A stretch of 64,000 nt of DNA from Lagopus muta (Eukaryota; Chordata; Aves; Galliformes; Phasianidae): assembly GCF_023343835.1 (NCBI RefSeq), contig NC_064437.1:8769001-8833000 (forward strand). The letters are read 5' to 3'. The notes beneath the pieces are model-generated. The model was not told the DNA's origin and did not search any database. It was given only the letters and a program-made list of their open reading frames with translations. The position numbers and the translations under genes are program-made. This document shows positions 1-15,500 of this stretch, piece by piece (position 1 is the stretch's first letter; each line of letters opens with the position of its first letter).

Positions 1-429
1 AAAGCAGATGTCAGCTCCAGATTTGTCCATTCCATGGACAGTTATCCCTTGCAGCTTCAGCCCCCTAGCTGCTCTCCAGGGAAATAAATCAAGGCAGCTA
101 CTCAGAAAGCTGTTTCCCAATTAAAGCTGTTTTAAATGGTCAGGTTCTCATGCTCCCATCTCTCTTTCAGGAATCAGACAGCTTAAGAAGCATCAAGGAG
201 ATTCCTCACAAAGAAGTTGTTCTTCACACATACATTTTTTCTCTTTCCAGCTTTTTGTCAAAAAAAAAAAAAAAAAGAATACACTCTCTCTCTAATTCAT
301 CTCCAACCTAAAAAAGCGTACGTAACATGAATGAGACATAAAGAGAGGGAGGTAAATAAAGCAAAGCACAGGATCACACTACTTTTGATTTACAACACAA
401 AATCATCAAGTCTACGCAGCCTTACTCAC
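1..429 (-). other. MAST2: MAST2 intron 3, 3'-truncated by window edge
   Basis: This is noncoding sequence downstream of MAST2 exon 3 on the minus strand. I searched the reverse complement for the next conserved MAST2 block (the serine-rich KELSLPRRGS region) and did not find it, so exon 4 lies outside the window. It holds a 17-base A run at 260-276 and nothing else I recognise. Confidence 0.7.
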
Positions 430-572
430 CAGACCAGCAGTAAGTGAAGGAGCAGACTGTCCCAGAGACTGGTTTCTCATGCGGACCAGGTTAGAGGTGT
501 CTCCAGGCGGCTGCCAGATCGTCTGTCCCACTCCACTGTGGACACTATTCGATAAGGGAAGCAGCTGCTTTC
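430..572 (-). CDS. MAST2: MAST2 coding exon 3
   Basis: The exon has 143 nt, entered at phase 1 and left at phase 0. The acceptor is ...TTTCTAAAG at 573 and the donor CTG|GTGAGT at 430/429. Its translation begins GKQLLPLSNSVHSGVGQTIW and ends NQSLGQSAPSLTAGL, matching the corresponding human MAST2 segment almost residue for residue. Confidence 0.95.
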
Positions 573-3500
573 CTTTAGAAACAAAAGCAAAATACCATCA
601 ACTTGCTCTCAAAAAAATTCCCAATTCCACAATACAATGCAGAAAGCAAATACTGCATGTGGAAAACAACCAGTAAATAGAAAATGGATTCAAAGTTTCA
701 ATAAGCTAGAACTCGTAAAACAACGTTACCTGTGAGCTCATTACCTCTGCTAGTATTTTTTTTAAATAGTCTACTTTCATTGTTAGGCAATGGGCAAATT
801 CAAAACCTTTTAGAAACAGACTTCTATCTTTTATGCCTTTCTATACCTCACGCAGCTTAAAAAGGAAACATCATTTGCTGCCAGTTGAACATTTTGCTGC
901 CCTACAGAGAGAATGCTCACACTGCAAAGTCCTTTAAATGCAACTTTAAAAAAATCTGAAGACAATATATTCCTAATTTAAAATATTACCTCTCCTAGAT
1001 AACCTAGCCAACCAGACAACCCTTTCCCCACCACTGCAACATTCAGCAGCAGATTTCATTCAGCTGTGAACAGAAATCAGTGTATATTTAATCACCGTTT
1101 CATTCTGGATCAGGGATCAATATTTTCCAACAGAAAATTCATCGGTCAGCAGCATCACATCATCCCAAAAGCAAAACGTTCTGTCACCTTCCCAAGCCTC
1201 CTTTACATCTGATTAATGTAGATGCTTATCTCCCATGCTGTGCACACAGCAGAAGAGCAGCTCCTATCATTGCACAGAGGCTCACGTCATTGCACCTTGC
1301 TGCAGGAAGTACAGGAATCAATTAAAAGGATCTGCTCAGTGTATTTTCTCTAGTCAATATAACTCTGTTTTTAAAAGCAACAAACAGTAAATTTCCAGAA
1401 CAAGAGAGAAGCAAAGTCAAAGTCCTGACTGCACCAAGCCTGAAGTGTCCTCTTACATGCACTGTTATTCACAATAGGAAGACAGAGACTAGTGGTTAAA
1501 ACACAAGTGAAAAAGTATTTAAATTGGGTTTCCATTCTTAGCTTCCAAATGACCTCCTCTGCAACTCTGGTCAGTCACACTCTGCTTCAGTTTTACAGTC
1601 TGCAAAATTTTCCTTAAAATTAAGATTGGCAGACTAAATTAATTTCTATTTGCACAGCCCAGAGATGAAACGCGGGCTGTTGATGGTACACTACCTTAGA
1701 CATCATCTCCCACACTAAAACAGCGCATGACATTTTAGAGGCACTTATTCACACAGGGCAAAAAGACAGACTGATTCCCTGCCCCTCCCTCCCAGGCCCA
1801 GTGAACAGGGCTGCATCTGACAGATGATCACACGCTCAGGTTCTCCGGGAGGAATCGCAGGGGGCCGTAAGGCATTTGCTGCACTCAGTAGCAGGAAGAA
1901 GCCTCCATCTTTAACCACACGTACTGCACAAACCCCCCTTTGCAGCAGGCTATTTTTCTGCAAATACTTCACCTGGCTTTAGAATTAAATACAAAATATT
2001 ACATTCACTAATTAAAGCTGCTACAGTATTTGCAGAACTCAGTGTGGTTATCCACAATTCCATGTGGGGGGTGTGATTTTTCTGTTGTAATTTTGTTTAT
2101 GTTATTTTTCTGTAAGAACTACAAGCAATGCACCAAGTACACATTAATGGAATGAATCACAGGGAGAGAGATGAAAAGCCCCAGTGCCAGTTAGCAGACA
2201 CAGCTTATTGGTACCTCACTCTCAGTCCCATTCAAAGCTGCTTACAGCTGCAGGCATGGTTTGTATGGCTTGCTCATTTTCAAGACTACATGTAAATACA
2301 GCACTTACTGTTGTCTGCAGAGCTGTAGAACTACAGAAACACACATTGCTGTATTTATCTCAGTAAAGCACTAGCAAAGATACCTCACTACAGCAATTCT
2401 AGGCACGGAATTACCTAACTATTCAAAATGCTGGTGCACAAGAACTAGATTAACCTTTAATTCTCTGTAAGACACAGCTGTCAATATTCCCTTTTAGTTC
2501 CACAAAGCAGCTAGCATTTAAACAGAACCTTTTCCAGGAAATCAAGGAGCCACCAACTGCACAGCCTGAATTCAAGACAACAGATCTCCACTGAGAGGCA
2601 AACTGAACCACGCAGTTTGCATGCACAATCTTCTGTCATCTACAGTCACTATTATTTCTCTGAAACCTGTTTCTCTCATTGAAGTAGAATTGTTTTCACG
2701 ATGGAGTTTGATGCTAAAGCCTTTTCCTACCATGCCTCAAATCCTATATATGTTCCCAACCTGCATTTAAAATATCTGTCTAAACATGGCAACACTGAGA
2801 ACTACTGCTGATAGGTGGACGGTGGGACTGGATGATCTTGTAGGTCTTTTCCTCCAACTCGGTGATTCTATGATCTACACTTCATCTACCCAATGGAGTC
2901 AAAATACTCTGAATGGAGCTCTTTTCTCCCTCCTGTATCAGGTTATAGCAGACTGAAAAGTCACTAAGATGCAGCAACAAGTTATGGAAGACATTACAAT
3001 TTCAGACTGAAGATTTACAGAGCATTATATCCAAACAGAAGAATACCCTCCTCATTTTCCCATTTCCTCCTGTTTGCTTTCCCTGGCATACTTCTGTTCA
3101 AGAGGAAAAAAAAAGACCACTACTATCTTCAGCCATTGTACTCAGCCAACAGTTACGTAGTTTAACCTCAAACATCAGTGTGTTTATCTTTTTCCAGGTA
3201 AAGGAAGGAGAGAATAAGACTGGTTGTATTTTCAATTGTTTAAGTCAAGCCCACGCTGCTGCCAAAATGAAATGTTCGCTTTCTTCCTCTTCTCCTCCCA
3301 CCTGAGAGTTTCCAGCACTTCTCATTCTTGCTCTAACATGCAAATACTCAAACAGTGAGCCTAATTAGAGAGGAAACGTGCTGAAAGTTAACTGCACAGA
3401 ACAACAGCATATTTAGGCAGATCAGCCATTTCATTCTAGACTGACCATGCAGCTCTTTATGGTCTCATGCCAACATCACAGACTTTAACACAAGCTTTAA

Positions 3501-6500
3501 ACTATTGTGAAATCTTCTCCCGTCCTGTGCATTAAGACTTTCAGAAAGAAAACTACTGAAATGCTGCTCTCCATTTTTTGACTCATTACCAGATTATGCT
3601 CACTGTGTGGTTCTACAGTAGAAACGAACTAAATTCTCTGACAGAACTGACAATTATGTTTAGAAGAGAAATCTTTACACAAACTGAAAAACTATCTTGG
3701 TTTTTCAAGCAGCATTCCTGTATTGAATCACAAATGTTTGCTTTAGAACACTTGGATTTAAAAAAAAGCCAACAATTTGAGCATGCTATAAAACTCAGGT
3801 TCCTCGTAAGAAACAACACAGAAAAGTAGGTAAGTTTACAGTCAGTGGTGACTTTAAAAGAGACAAGAATGTATCACTGTGTTGCCTGAAGCTCCAACTA
3901 GTCCTTTAATTTTGCACATCAAGTTTTAGCTTTTAACTTTTCACTCTGGACAACCTACAGAATTTCACTCCAAATCCACTCTTTTCCTCTCTTTTCTAAG
4001 GTTTCTTTCTGCATTTTTCTCATATATAAAATCTTGTATGCCTTCCCAACAAGAAACCATCTCTAGTTTAAAAGAAATAACATAGGAGTATCTCTTAATT
4101 CCGATGAATTGTCACATGCTTCCCACCAATTGCCATACCTGACAAAGAACTTGCCAAACTGCCTCTGCGCAGCTTGCAGTCATCTTGGCTCAGCTGCCGA
4201 TGGAGTTTAGTTTTCCCAGCAGATGAAAAGATGTCAGGATTGCTGAGCTTCCTGCAGCGTAACGGAGCGGACTCTGTTATTGGTTCCTGTACACAGAAAA
4301 CAAGAAAAAGGTTGTTAGTGACAGTTCAGGTCTCTCTTCTCTGAAAGGCATTAACTGACTACAAGAGAGACCTGATGTTTACTTAAAAAATGTAAGCCCC
4401 CCTCTATGTGTCACCAATCTGTGCAGAACACACATCACAAGAGCCCAGTCAAAAATGGTTCCTGAACAGCTACAGCAATTATTTCCTATTACAGGGTGTA
4501 GGAAAAGAGACAAATTCTTTTCACAGCACGCAGCAAACCTTCAAGCAAAACAAAAGTAGGGAACAGAAGAGCACTGAACACAACCACAGCTTTTTCCAGC
4601 TACATTCAGTGGTTCTGGAGGTGTCACAGTAACTCTCACCGAGTGCCCGAAGAAAAACGACGAGCACAGCTATCATGTATGTGCCTGCAGAGATGCACTT
4701 GGGCAGCCTCCCTTCTCTGCAGCTGTGCAGTAAGCTCTGCATATCTTAATGGATTCCTCCACTTTATTATTAATGCCTCTCATTAGCTGCTTCGAGCCAA
4801 GCTTACCCATACAAAATCTTATCTGAGGCAGAGAATAAGCTGCAAGCAGTTTCCCTACGTGATACATTACTACGTAGCTTAACATAACTTTAAATCGTGT
4901 CTTCTAAATTACGTTTAAATAAGAAAAAAAGTCATCTATCATCAGTGGCTGTTAATTAAGATTTGCAGATCGCAGTCAAAAATCTATTTCTGAAGTCATT
5001 AATGCAAATCTATTCAGCCTACAATGTTATGCCTCTAACTGTCAAACGCAGACCAGGACAGCACACTCTAAAAACTTCAAGGTACTTTCTGGAGAGGGAA
5101 AAAAGACACAAAGTGGCTTTATGTGAAAAAGAAAGTGTGGATTTGAAATTGAATCATTCTTAGCCTTCCCAAACCCCATCTCTTTCTAGCACAACATAAC
5201 AGTAACTTCACTGTTTGTCTGGGGAACAAGAACACACCGCTCCACGTTTGCTTTAGAGGTGCACGTTTTATAGATTGAGAGCCACTGCCCTAACACCATT
5301 TCTTCCTCTGCTTACCATTAGACATTCAGCTGCCACACCGCCTACACCAAATCAAAAATGAGACCTGGTAACAAAGTAATTCAGCACACTTACCACCAGC
5401 TCCTCACCACCTAGCCCTACTCCTATCCTAGCACTGGTAAACTGCTTGGAAGCTGCTTTAATGTCACCTTACAGCTCCCCACACACCACAGAGTAGACGC
5501 TTAATTTCTCATTCAGTTCTGAACCTCCCCACAGAGGCACTGAAGACCCTCATTCCCAGAAGCCAATACTTCTGCATTCACTCTACCACGTGTTTCAGCT
5601 GCACTTTGGACTAAGCAAAGTGCCTTCAAACTGTGGTCCTTGCAGCCTCCCAGCACACCTCTGAGAGCAACAGAGGCCCAAGGGAGAAAGTCCTTGCTGT
5701 CAGAAAGACTATATAATTGCCAAGTATGCTAAAGAAAGGGACCCCAGTCACACACTGCAGGTATATACCTCTTAAACTCATCCAGTAATAATTTTATAAA
5801 AAAAAAAAAAAAATCCAGTGTACTGTTCTCAGTTTTCAAAATGCAGAACTAAAAAGCAGCACTTTCAAACTTCAGTTTCAAAGAGACACGCATAACTTTG
5901 TCAGAAAAACAAAGAAGAGGGAAAGTTTCAACTCCACAATAGTTGTCTTTCATGAGACTGTAATTTATTTCACATATCCATCAAAATGCAGCTCTGGCAT
6001 TGCAGTTCACAAATGAAGTATAGCAGTATTACAGTAACAGCCCTAATAAAGCCAACGGGGAAAAAAAAAAACCCACACAAGAAGTGCTCTTCCCATGTCC
6101 TTGTCCCAAAGCAAGATGTAATAGGCATGAAGGGCAAAGATCTTAAGCAACATCCCAAATCCATGGTAAGGACAAGTCTTTGCAGTGCTAACGCAGTTTG
6201 GTTTCTTGTGGTTCCAGTTCTGTTTCTGGTTACTAAACGGAGCAGTGGCTGAAGCACTCCTTACGTGGCACAAGCTGCCACAATTTTAAGGGCTCTACTT
6301 CTACTCTTGAGTTGCAAAAAAGATTTGCAGCTTCAGAAAAATCAGCAAACACCCAACAGAAACACTTTGCTCACAAAGCAAAGTGAAAAGGATTCCTTCA
6401 ATTTCTTCTCAAAGACAATAGAAAAGATGCGTACGAATTTTCTTTGGCCTTGTGGCTCTTGCCTGAAGACAGAAGTCAGGCTTGAGAAGCGCTTTCCATC

Positions 6501-9500
6501 CTTTAAAGGGCAGGGCTCTGGGTAAGAGCATCACAATCTTCATTTGCCAGGCTGAGATTATTCCTATCAGTTCTTTCAACAGTACACAAAGATGTTTGTT
6601 CACATAACTTGAAGCAGGAAGATACGAAGAAGAGGAAAGGATTTTCTTGAACAGTGAGGAGCCCTGCTTTCTTCACATCAGACACTGCGCACACTTGAAC
6701 AGAAACTCAGCACAGCTGTGGCACTGGAAAGGCACACATATCTTCTGCTGCTTCCTGACATCTCTCAGTAGGGCTGCATTGTGCTCAGCAAGGAGAATCA
6801 GACATTGCAGCAGTAGCTGTAAGACCGAAGACAAGAAACCAGATGTTTCTTCTGGCAGGTAAGAGCATGCAGCACAGCACAGATCCTTCACCTGCAAACA
6901 GCACGAGAATGCAGGAAGCGTGGCCATGTTGTGGCCATGCTGTGCTACTTGGTGATCAGCTTCCCTGAACCAACAGATGAAGTGATGAATCACACAGCTG
7001 GTGAGACCCAAACAGCAGCAGGCAGACAGTAGGGCAACACACCACTGTAGGGCCTGCACTGAAGCTCTAACGTCACACATTTGTTACGCTTACTCTGTGT
7101 TCTAATTCAGAATGTATTTTGGAAGCAGATGATGATGTATGACCATTAACCTTCCTTAAAAGTAAACCTCTAGAAGAAATGAAGAACATTTAGCTTTGAC
7201 TACTGAACACACAAATCCATAGGCCAAAATGCTTTACCTAGTCACAAATGAAAGGTTTTTCATGGCCAGCAAGCACAATAGCCCAGGGTGAAATGAATTC
7301 TCACAAACTGCTGAAAGAAAGAAATGAAAAAGATGACAAGTTTGCCAAAAATACATTAATATGACCCTGTTTTGTAAGGAAGGCAAGAAATCAGTAATGC
7401 CAATCAAGTATAACTGAAGACGATTTTTTAAGCAGTAAAAAACTGCTACCATTAAAAACAGAGAAACTTAAAATCAGGTACAGTTTGTCATTAAATAAGA
7501 GCCAATTGATTCAGGACTGCGTGCCAGTATCTGAAAAGCATTTTCTTCTCAGCCTTTCCCCTTTGTTTTACATAATAAATGCACACATCCTTAGCAAAAC
7601 TAGCAAGGATACAGCACCCTGTGCAACAAATCCCACCATCTCCAAAGGTAAATATATAAGCTTTATTCATTACCACTGCGATGTTTTCAGAACATCAGGG
7701 AGCTGAGCATTATTGCTGCAGTGACACAGTTACACAGCACACAGCCCTAACTGATGAGTACCTCCAGCTTCTGCCTGCACTCATCCACACTTACAGTGCA
7801 GATTACAGAGGAGTGACAAGAAAAACAGCTGAAAGCAAATGGAAATGCATCACAAACTGACACTGTGAGGTACACCCTCATCTCGCTCCTCCGATGGCAA
7901 GATTTTTCCCTTGTTAACTCCTCAGGAAACAACTCCAAGGCTTGCTTGATTACAACTAATGAATTGGAAGCTTTCATGTCCTTTCACCAGGGAAGTTCAA
8001 GTTGTTAACTTCGGTGCCAAGTGCTCCCAGCTGTAGGAATGCATTCAAAGCCTTCTTAAAAAGCAGAAGTAAATATTTACAACTATGTGCACCATCACAC
8101 CCTTTTTGAAGATCATTAAGAGGCAGAATCATTTTGTTCCTAACACCACAGCCTGGAAGACAGAGTGATTTGTGATTCAGTTCTATCAGCCTGAACGTTT
8201 GGTGCTAACATGGCAATACGCAGCGCCATGATTCACACCACGCGTTTGATCCCACAGCTTAGGAGCTCCGTATGAAGGACAGTGCAGTTATGGAATTCCA
8301 GGCCTCAGGTACAATATTGGCTACATTTTCAATCTTCTTCAGAAAATGAATGGCACTTTCCAAAGGAAAAAATGATAGAAGGCTTAAGTTTCAATGCAGC
8401 TTCAAACAAAAGTCTCTGTTGGTCTGAGACAGAGCCCTTGAAAACCATCCCAACACAGAGGGGCACAGAGGAAAGAGACCAAACCCAACTGCTGCTGTGG
8501 GCCCTCTTTCAAATGAAGCTGCCTGCAGAGAAAGAAGGCAGTAACTCGTGAGTAAACTTGGGCACCAGCAATTCAATTACTACAGATGATGAGTAATGCA
8601 ATTTTAAGGCCTAACCTTAATTTACTGAACTTATTTAAATAATACAGACTGCACAGGGGAAAATGTTGTATATGTGCTGAAAACAGACAATGATTAATTT
8701 TAATGTGTTCTCATCACTAAGGAGGGGCATTGTTTACATCAGGAAAGAAAATGAAATGCTCTTTCTGGTCTGCAAGAGTCTACGCTCCAATCTGCTGGCA
8801 TCACTATTGTTGCCATGAATAACCTGGAATCTTCTCACTTCTTTGCACAGATGAGAAGCACCTCAATCCACAGCAAACAGAAAAAGCACCATGCAAAGCC
8901 TTCCTGAGGAAAATCTCCCTGAAACTCAACAGCAGAGCTGCACATATGATACACGGGGGAAAAAATCATCCTTCGATTACAAGACTGTACATAAAATGAC
9001 CAATAACCTTAGAACCAAAGGAGACAGGACACTGGAACTGTGGAAATGAAGTTAACCTTCAGATTCTATGATAAACATAGCAAGTACTTAATCCTTACCT
9101 TTTCTTAACAGAAATCACATGAAACATCAGGCAAAGATACTGATTCATAATTCTTATCAACACCTGCACACAGAAATTCAGTTTCCACAGTTGGACAAAA
9201 GCTCCTCCTCATCAAGTTCCACCCCAAAGAAACAAGAGCCAAATTTTGTTCCAAGGACAAGCTGAGTGTTTCTTCCCTTCTGCTTGAGAACAAAAACAAT
9301 GCTCGATTGTCAGGTTGTGCACATCAACACGAGTCAAGTTCACACTGAAAGCTCACAGTCAGCAGAGTCTTCAGTGCCTGCTACATTGGCAGAGCAGTGC
9401 TGTAAACAGATTCTCCCCATCCTAAAACCAAGGATCAATGCAAGGACCAAAGAACATCCCAATAACTAATTGAATGCATAACTGAGATTTCACAGTCATG

Positions 9501-12500
9501 TATTTTTGCCATGGTCTCAATGCAGGTTCAGTATCAGTCACTTGACTAATCAGCAGCCTTATCCTTTGTTCTGTGTCACTGCAGCCAACTACACCTAACT
9601 GCCTGCTGTCACTGTGTTAACTATCCAGCTCCTGGGTAGGTTCTCCCCTAAAATACTGACCTTCATTTATTTATTTGCACACTTAGCATCAGTTCTGACC
9701 ACTGGGTTCAAACTTATCCAAACATCACTACACCAGGTGCTTCAATTACTTATTTTGCCTTGATACTGTTAGAAAATGATTATGGTGCTTAACACGTGAC
9801 AGCACATACTGACAAAAACATTACAGCAAATATTCCTGTAGAGATCATTCACAAAGATGTGTGTTCTGAAAACAAGTCACAGATCAAGTTACAAAACCTC
9901 AAACTTCCCACAGTGCACCAGTTACTTCACCACCAATGGGATCAGTGTGCTACCTGCTCCTGGAAACGTAAGCACATCATGCAATGTCTGAAAGCACTGC
10001 CTTGCTTTTACATCTCTGAAAATCCACACCAGCTAATTGTCTTCAGAAAACTTTTTGTTGTTGTAACACAACAGAAAGCACAGCAATAGCAGTAAAGCAG
10101 CAAGTGAGGATTTGCCCAAATGCAGCAGCAGCTACGGGCACAGAAAGAAAGGAACAAAGCTGCTTACCTCCAGAAGGCCTCAAGTACACAGGGATCTCCA
10201 GCAATCCCCCCTGCCTTCACTGCCAGCCCTTAAATGAAGGCTGGGAAGGGCTGGATCCCAGCTCCAACCCTTCCAGCTGCATTGCACACACCTGATCTCC
10301 CCTGGGTTGGCCCTGCCTTCCCTCCAGGTGCTCCATCACTGCTTCAGGCCCTGACTCTGCATTTCTGCTGCAGTTGTCAATGTTTTTATTGTATCCATTA
10401 CAGCATATACCTACATTACGTGCATATAGCATAACAACAAGTATTTATTATGCAATTCTAATAGCAGAAACATTTTTTTCTGGAAATAAACAGTGCATTG
10501 TATTTCCACAGAAATAATGGACTCCCATTAACACTAGAGCAATTCCATAATCTTACAAGCAAGACAGCTAGATTTTTTTTTCCAATTACTCTTGGGCTTT
10601 CAGCCTTGAGATCCCTTCCCACACTGCACTGTAATCTGTGTTTTTAACAGAACATTTGAAACTAATTTCTTAAAGACTATTAGATTTAGGGTTCATGAGA
10701 CCTCAGCTTAGTTAGATAGCCTGCTGTCACACAGAAACACAGCCTAGAGAAATAGCAAAGTAGCTAATAGCAAATAGTAAAAAGCGAGCAGGTTTTAAAG
10801 CAGGTTTCAAAGGCAATAATACAGCTAATTCAATTAAATAAAGCTTCAGATGTTTTTAATACACTGAGATAGCAGAAAACATCAATTTCCTACAGCCAAA
10901 AAGCAACACCTGTCACCATACCCAAAAAAAATAAGAAGTAAAAATGTGTCAGTTCTCTCTGCTCAGCTGAAACAGGTTTTGTAGTGACTTGCAAAAAGAC
11001 ACAGCATTGAGAAGCCAGGGACCCAATTTCTTCCTCCAGCAAGCAGCAGTTTGATCAGGCTTCAAACAGTACCACATCACCACAAGAAAGACACCACAGC
11101 ATGACATAATCTGATGTGGAAATCAAGCAGTGTAAGACTGTACGACATAGGTGTTATTTGGTTTCTCAAAGCATACAGTCATGAATATTTCCTACACAAT
11201 CTTTCAGGCTTTTGCAGATGCCTAACCCAAGCCCTGGATCTTCTACTGCTCTGTACCAGTTCATAGTGGTGTATGATGGTAACAACAAATACTCCCACAG
11301 CAAATCCATCCCCTTCTGACAGAAGGCTTCTCCTGGCTCACTGATTCGTATGCTCCTCTCAGACAGCAAACACAGGGCGCTGCTGAAGCCAGAGGCAAAC
11401 CGTCAGCAATGTGAACACCTACATATTCATCATCCCTCCACTCTCACTTAGCTGTTCTAATATGCAAGATATTCGTGTGCCTAAAGCACAAGATTTGCTC
11501 TTTTTCTTCACTAGTGACGGAAAATTTAAATCTCACGTGGCCAAGCCAAATCATCTATGCAGAGATGAAACACCTACTTATATATCGATTATAGAAACAT
11601 ATCATAGGTTTTTCCATTAATATTTAACTTTGAGAAACATTATGTTTTTATGGCATAAGACCAGAAAAGAGCCATACGCCCTTTGGCTCTATTTTGCTAA
11701 CAAACCCATTACAGAATTGGTCACTTGACTCCATTCCCCTTTGCCTGATTTTAGATGAGCCTTTTCCTCAGTGATTTTTTTTCCCTTACTTCTGGACATC
11801 AGTAGAAGCACACAGGTGAATTCAGACCAAGCAATACGTTACCAGCAGCTGCCACTGCTGCCTGACCAACATACAAAAAAGCAAAACCCAGACTAACGAA
11901 GGCACTGAACAGAGTAGCTGTGGCATCAACATGAATCTGGAGAAGGCAGTGAGGCATACCTACAGAACCGAAGGGGTTTGCTCTTTACCTTCTGTTCTTA
12001 CTTCCTCAGGAAAATGAAAAGAAAACAGAATCATATACATCACAGGGAGCAGTTCCTTCTTCACTTGCAATGCTCTGGCATCTTCGCTACCTTTTTGGTG
12101 CTTTTTTTTAAACCAAGGAAGAAAAGGATCAGTACAAGAAATTAAACTCCAAGCTAAATTAAGAATGCATGTCAATCAAACACAGAAAGAAGATGCACTC
12201 TGGATCACCATATCAGAAGCTAAATGGGCCAGAACTTGGTACCTTCTCAGAAAAACAAAATTGTTCTGCCTTCTTACTGAAATTAGAAAAAGAGCTATAA
12301 GATGGCAAAGAAAGGAAGAAGGGGAGGGGAAGTCTGAGGTCTAGAAGCAGCAGCTCTGAATTTTTAATGGTAAGTCATAGTGGCAGCTCATGATTTGATA
12401 AGTCTTCAGCAATGTCTTCCACAAGTATTTTCTTTAGCTCCTTTGATGAAACAGTCACAGGACAGAGCTGTCTTATAATCAGCCCTAAATAGCAGGAAGA

Positions 12501-15500
12501 CCCCAAAATACGAGGCTGGGAGGATCTCAGATGGTTCCTGATCTCCCAGAACTCAGCGGAAGTCCTCCCCTCTATTGATAAGATGGAGCAAAAATGTAGA
12601 TGAAACATATTAGGCTATTTTTAATCTATATTTGCCTTTAAGGAATTTCTAATTTGAATACTAAAACCTGCATTCTCATGATAGGTCCATTTGGTTGTTT
12701 AACCAAATTCTGAGGAAAAAAACAGAACTTTCACCTTCTTAAATTTCATCCCAGTTTCTGTGCTTTGACACAAAGGCAGAATGCAGAGCATTGTGAGCTG
12801 TTAACTGCAGGGCCCACGCTGACAGCACAACAGCAGCTGCAGCAGAGCTCTCAGCAGCAGCCCAAGAAACAGAAGGGTACAGAAAGCTCAGAAGCAAAGC
12901 ACCAACCATCCCCAGAAAGTTGCTTCTTCACCTATCATGCAAAAGGAACAACTCACAGCAGATATAACCAATGAATCCCAAACTGACAGGCAGTGTATAC
13001 AGAGCTCATCACAACAGAGGTATTGCCTTCAATAGCCCTGAAGATACCTAGATGGAAAAGAAAAAAAGAGAGCACGAACACTTACTACATTTGAAGCATC
13101 ATTTCTGAGTAAGACAAAAAAGAAAGATGTCTTCAATTCTCAGGCTTGCCCCACAACAAGGAAAGCATGGTAACAGCTCATCTGCAGCTGTGGAGGCAAA
13201 ACAAATCTGAATAGGACTCGGAGTTTGGCCAGTTTCTTTCTCCCTGCTGGTTACTGACTGCTTTCCAAAAAAATGAACAGGATGAGAAGACAGTGGAAAA
13301 GATACTCTGCTGTTCCCTAAAAGACAACGTGAAAGCGGTAGAGAAGCTTCCTAACTTAATGTTTAAAAGTAGTCTTGGAATGATTTGTGCAAGTTCCTGA
13401 AAACAGGCATTAAAAATATCCACGTAGACATTACCAAACTGTCTCCCATATGATACACCCAGCTGTGGCAATGCAATCCCTGGAAATGTAAGAAGACAGA
13501 TATCAAACAGTTGAGAAGTAACCTGTCTGTGAGCATTGGATATTGGAGGCTGCCAGCGGAATGTTGCCCGCTTTTGGTGCACCCACTCCAAGAACAACTG
13601 GGGGAAAAGTGCAAAGAGCTTAAAGCAAAGGAACTCATCGTCTTCTGTTCCAACTGAAGCCAGATTTTACATTTCAAATAGTTAATACATGGAAAATATG
13701 TCAGATAATAGAGTTTTTAATGCCTATGCTAGCACAGGCATATTTCCACAGCTGAAAGTTGGATGTCAGACAAAACAAGCTTTGAAATAAGATGTGGTTT
13801 AGTTTCCTAACTGCAGGAATAATTAAACATTGGCAGAACTTTCTAGAAGAGGTGACAGATACACCATGATCTAACCTTAAGATAAGATCAATTTCTAAGT
13901 TGTTTTAATTTCTCTTTCAGGAAAGCTGCACAGCCCAAGCAAATGGAGGAATCACAACTGATGGCCACAACAACCCACTGTGGCTGCAGGACCTACACAA
14001 CTACAGTTGCAAAGACAGGAAGAGAAAGGAATACTTCTGCTACACTCTAAAAGTGTGTAGCACTACAGTTCCAAATGACTGTAACATTGAAAGTGTGCAG
14101 GCTGAGGAACAGGTAAGGTCTCAACCTCTTTAGCCACGCCAACATGTACAGCTGGAGACAGACAACTGTGCCACAGGAAGGAGCATGGTGATATCAAACT
14201 AAACAGGACGGAAGAGGTTTTCCACCTTACTCTATATTCTGTATATAGCTTACCTGCTGGCTTCAACTGAACATCTCCCATACAACGAACACACGTAGCA
14301 GAAGAGTCCTGACTGTTAGAACATTTCAGCCCAACTCCTGGTCAGCAGCAGCCGAGTTCAGCTTTATACAAAATCAAGGTTCCACCCAGAACGCTGCCTC
14401 TACAACTTGCAGTCCCTCAGCCAATTCATTTCAGTTCAGTTTTCCTCAGTAATCTTAACCATATTCCCCATACAGTACCTGAACTCCGAATGTTTTCTCC
14501 ATCCATAATTTCCAGAGGCAAAACAATGGTTTTGCTCACTGCCTTTTGCAAGAAGGCCCATCTCTTTTTAAGTCTGATTAACTCAATACTAATGGAAACA
14601 CTCAGCTGCTGTTTGCTACCCGCCCTCTCCATACCAAACGTGGTCTCATGTACCTTCATCAGAAGCCCCTTGAGTCGTGTCTTCTGAACATTAAATATTC
14701 CTCTCTAAGAGAACTTTGATCCTTGACTTCTACTTGAAGTAGAAAACAACCATAAAAGCAACTCTGCCAAGCACTATATTGCATGCAGGATCTCTCATGG
14801 CAAATATCACAAAGTATCAAACTATGGAAGCCTGGTATAGAAACAATTTAACGCTTATAATGTTTAAATACTTATTAAATACCATTTAATGCCATGGATG
14901 AGGGCAACTGTCATCCATCTCAACCATTGTTAACTTTCACCTCAACTCCATCTTTCTCCTTCAGTGCAGTTGGCAAATACATGAGGATGAAGTTGATCCT
15001 TTACAGAAATCCAGGTGGGCTGTGTTTGACAAAGACGCCACCAGGCAATGATACCTAACTGCCATGGGATGAGAAGCACAACTCAATTACTAATTGGCTG
15101 ATTACCAGATAGGAAATAAGAGGTTGGAGCAAACGGCCTTTCCATAAAAAAGGAGGATTGTTAGCAGAACCCCACGAGGATCTGTTCTGGGATCAATACC
15201 TTCAGTATTGTAAAGGAAGACGTAGCAAAGAAGTGTAACATTTACAGCACAGTTTACTCAGTTTTCCAAGGTTGCAGAAGTGATGGCCAAGGATCTGAAG
15301 TCAACCTTAACGATAGTTCTTAAGTATCATGATGTAAAACAGCAGATAAGATTAGATGTAGATCAGTGCAGCTATGCAGATGTAATAAAAAAAAAAAAGC
15401 ACCTGAATTCATATACACAATTATGAACTCTGAACTTAAAAGAGTAAAGAATGAAACGTAGCAAACCCCAACTGTGTTCCTCTGATCCCTGCATCACTGT

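Noticed and set aside
6673-7080. 135-codon cysteine-rich minus frame in MAST2 intron 1
   Set aside because: Cysteines are not in a recognisable pattern; no splice or start support.
13178-13597. 139-codon minus frame in MAST2 intron 1
   Set aside because: No family resemblance and overlapped by another chance frame; treated as intronic noise.
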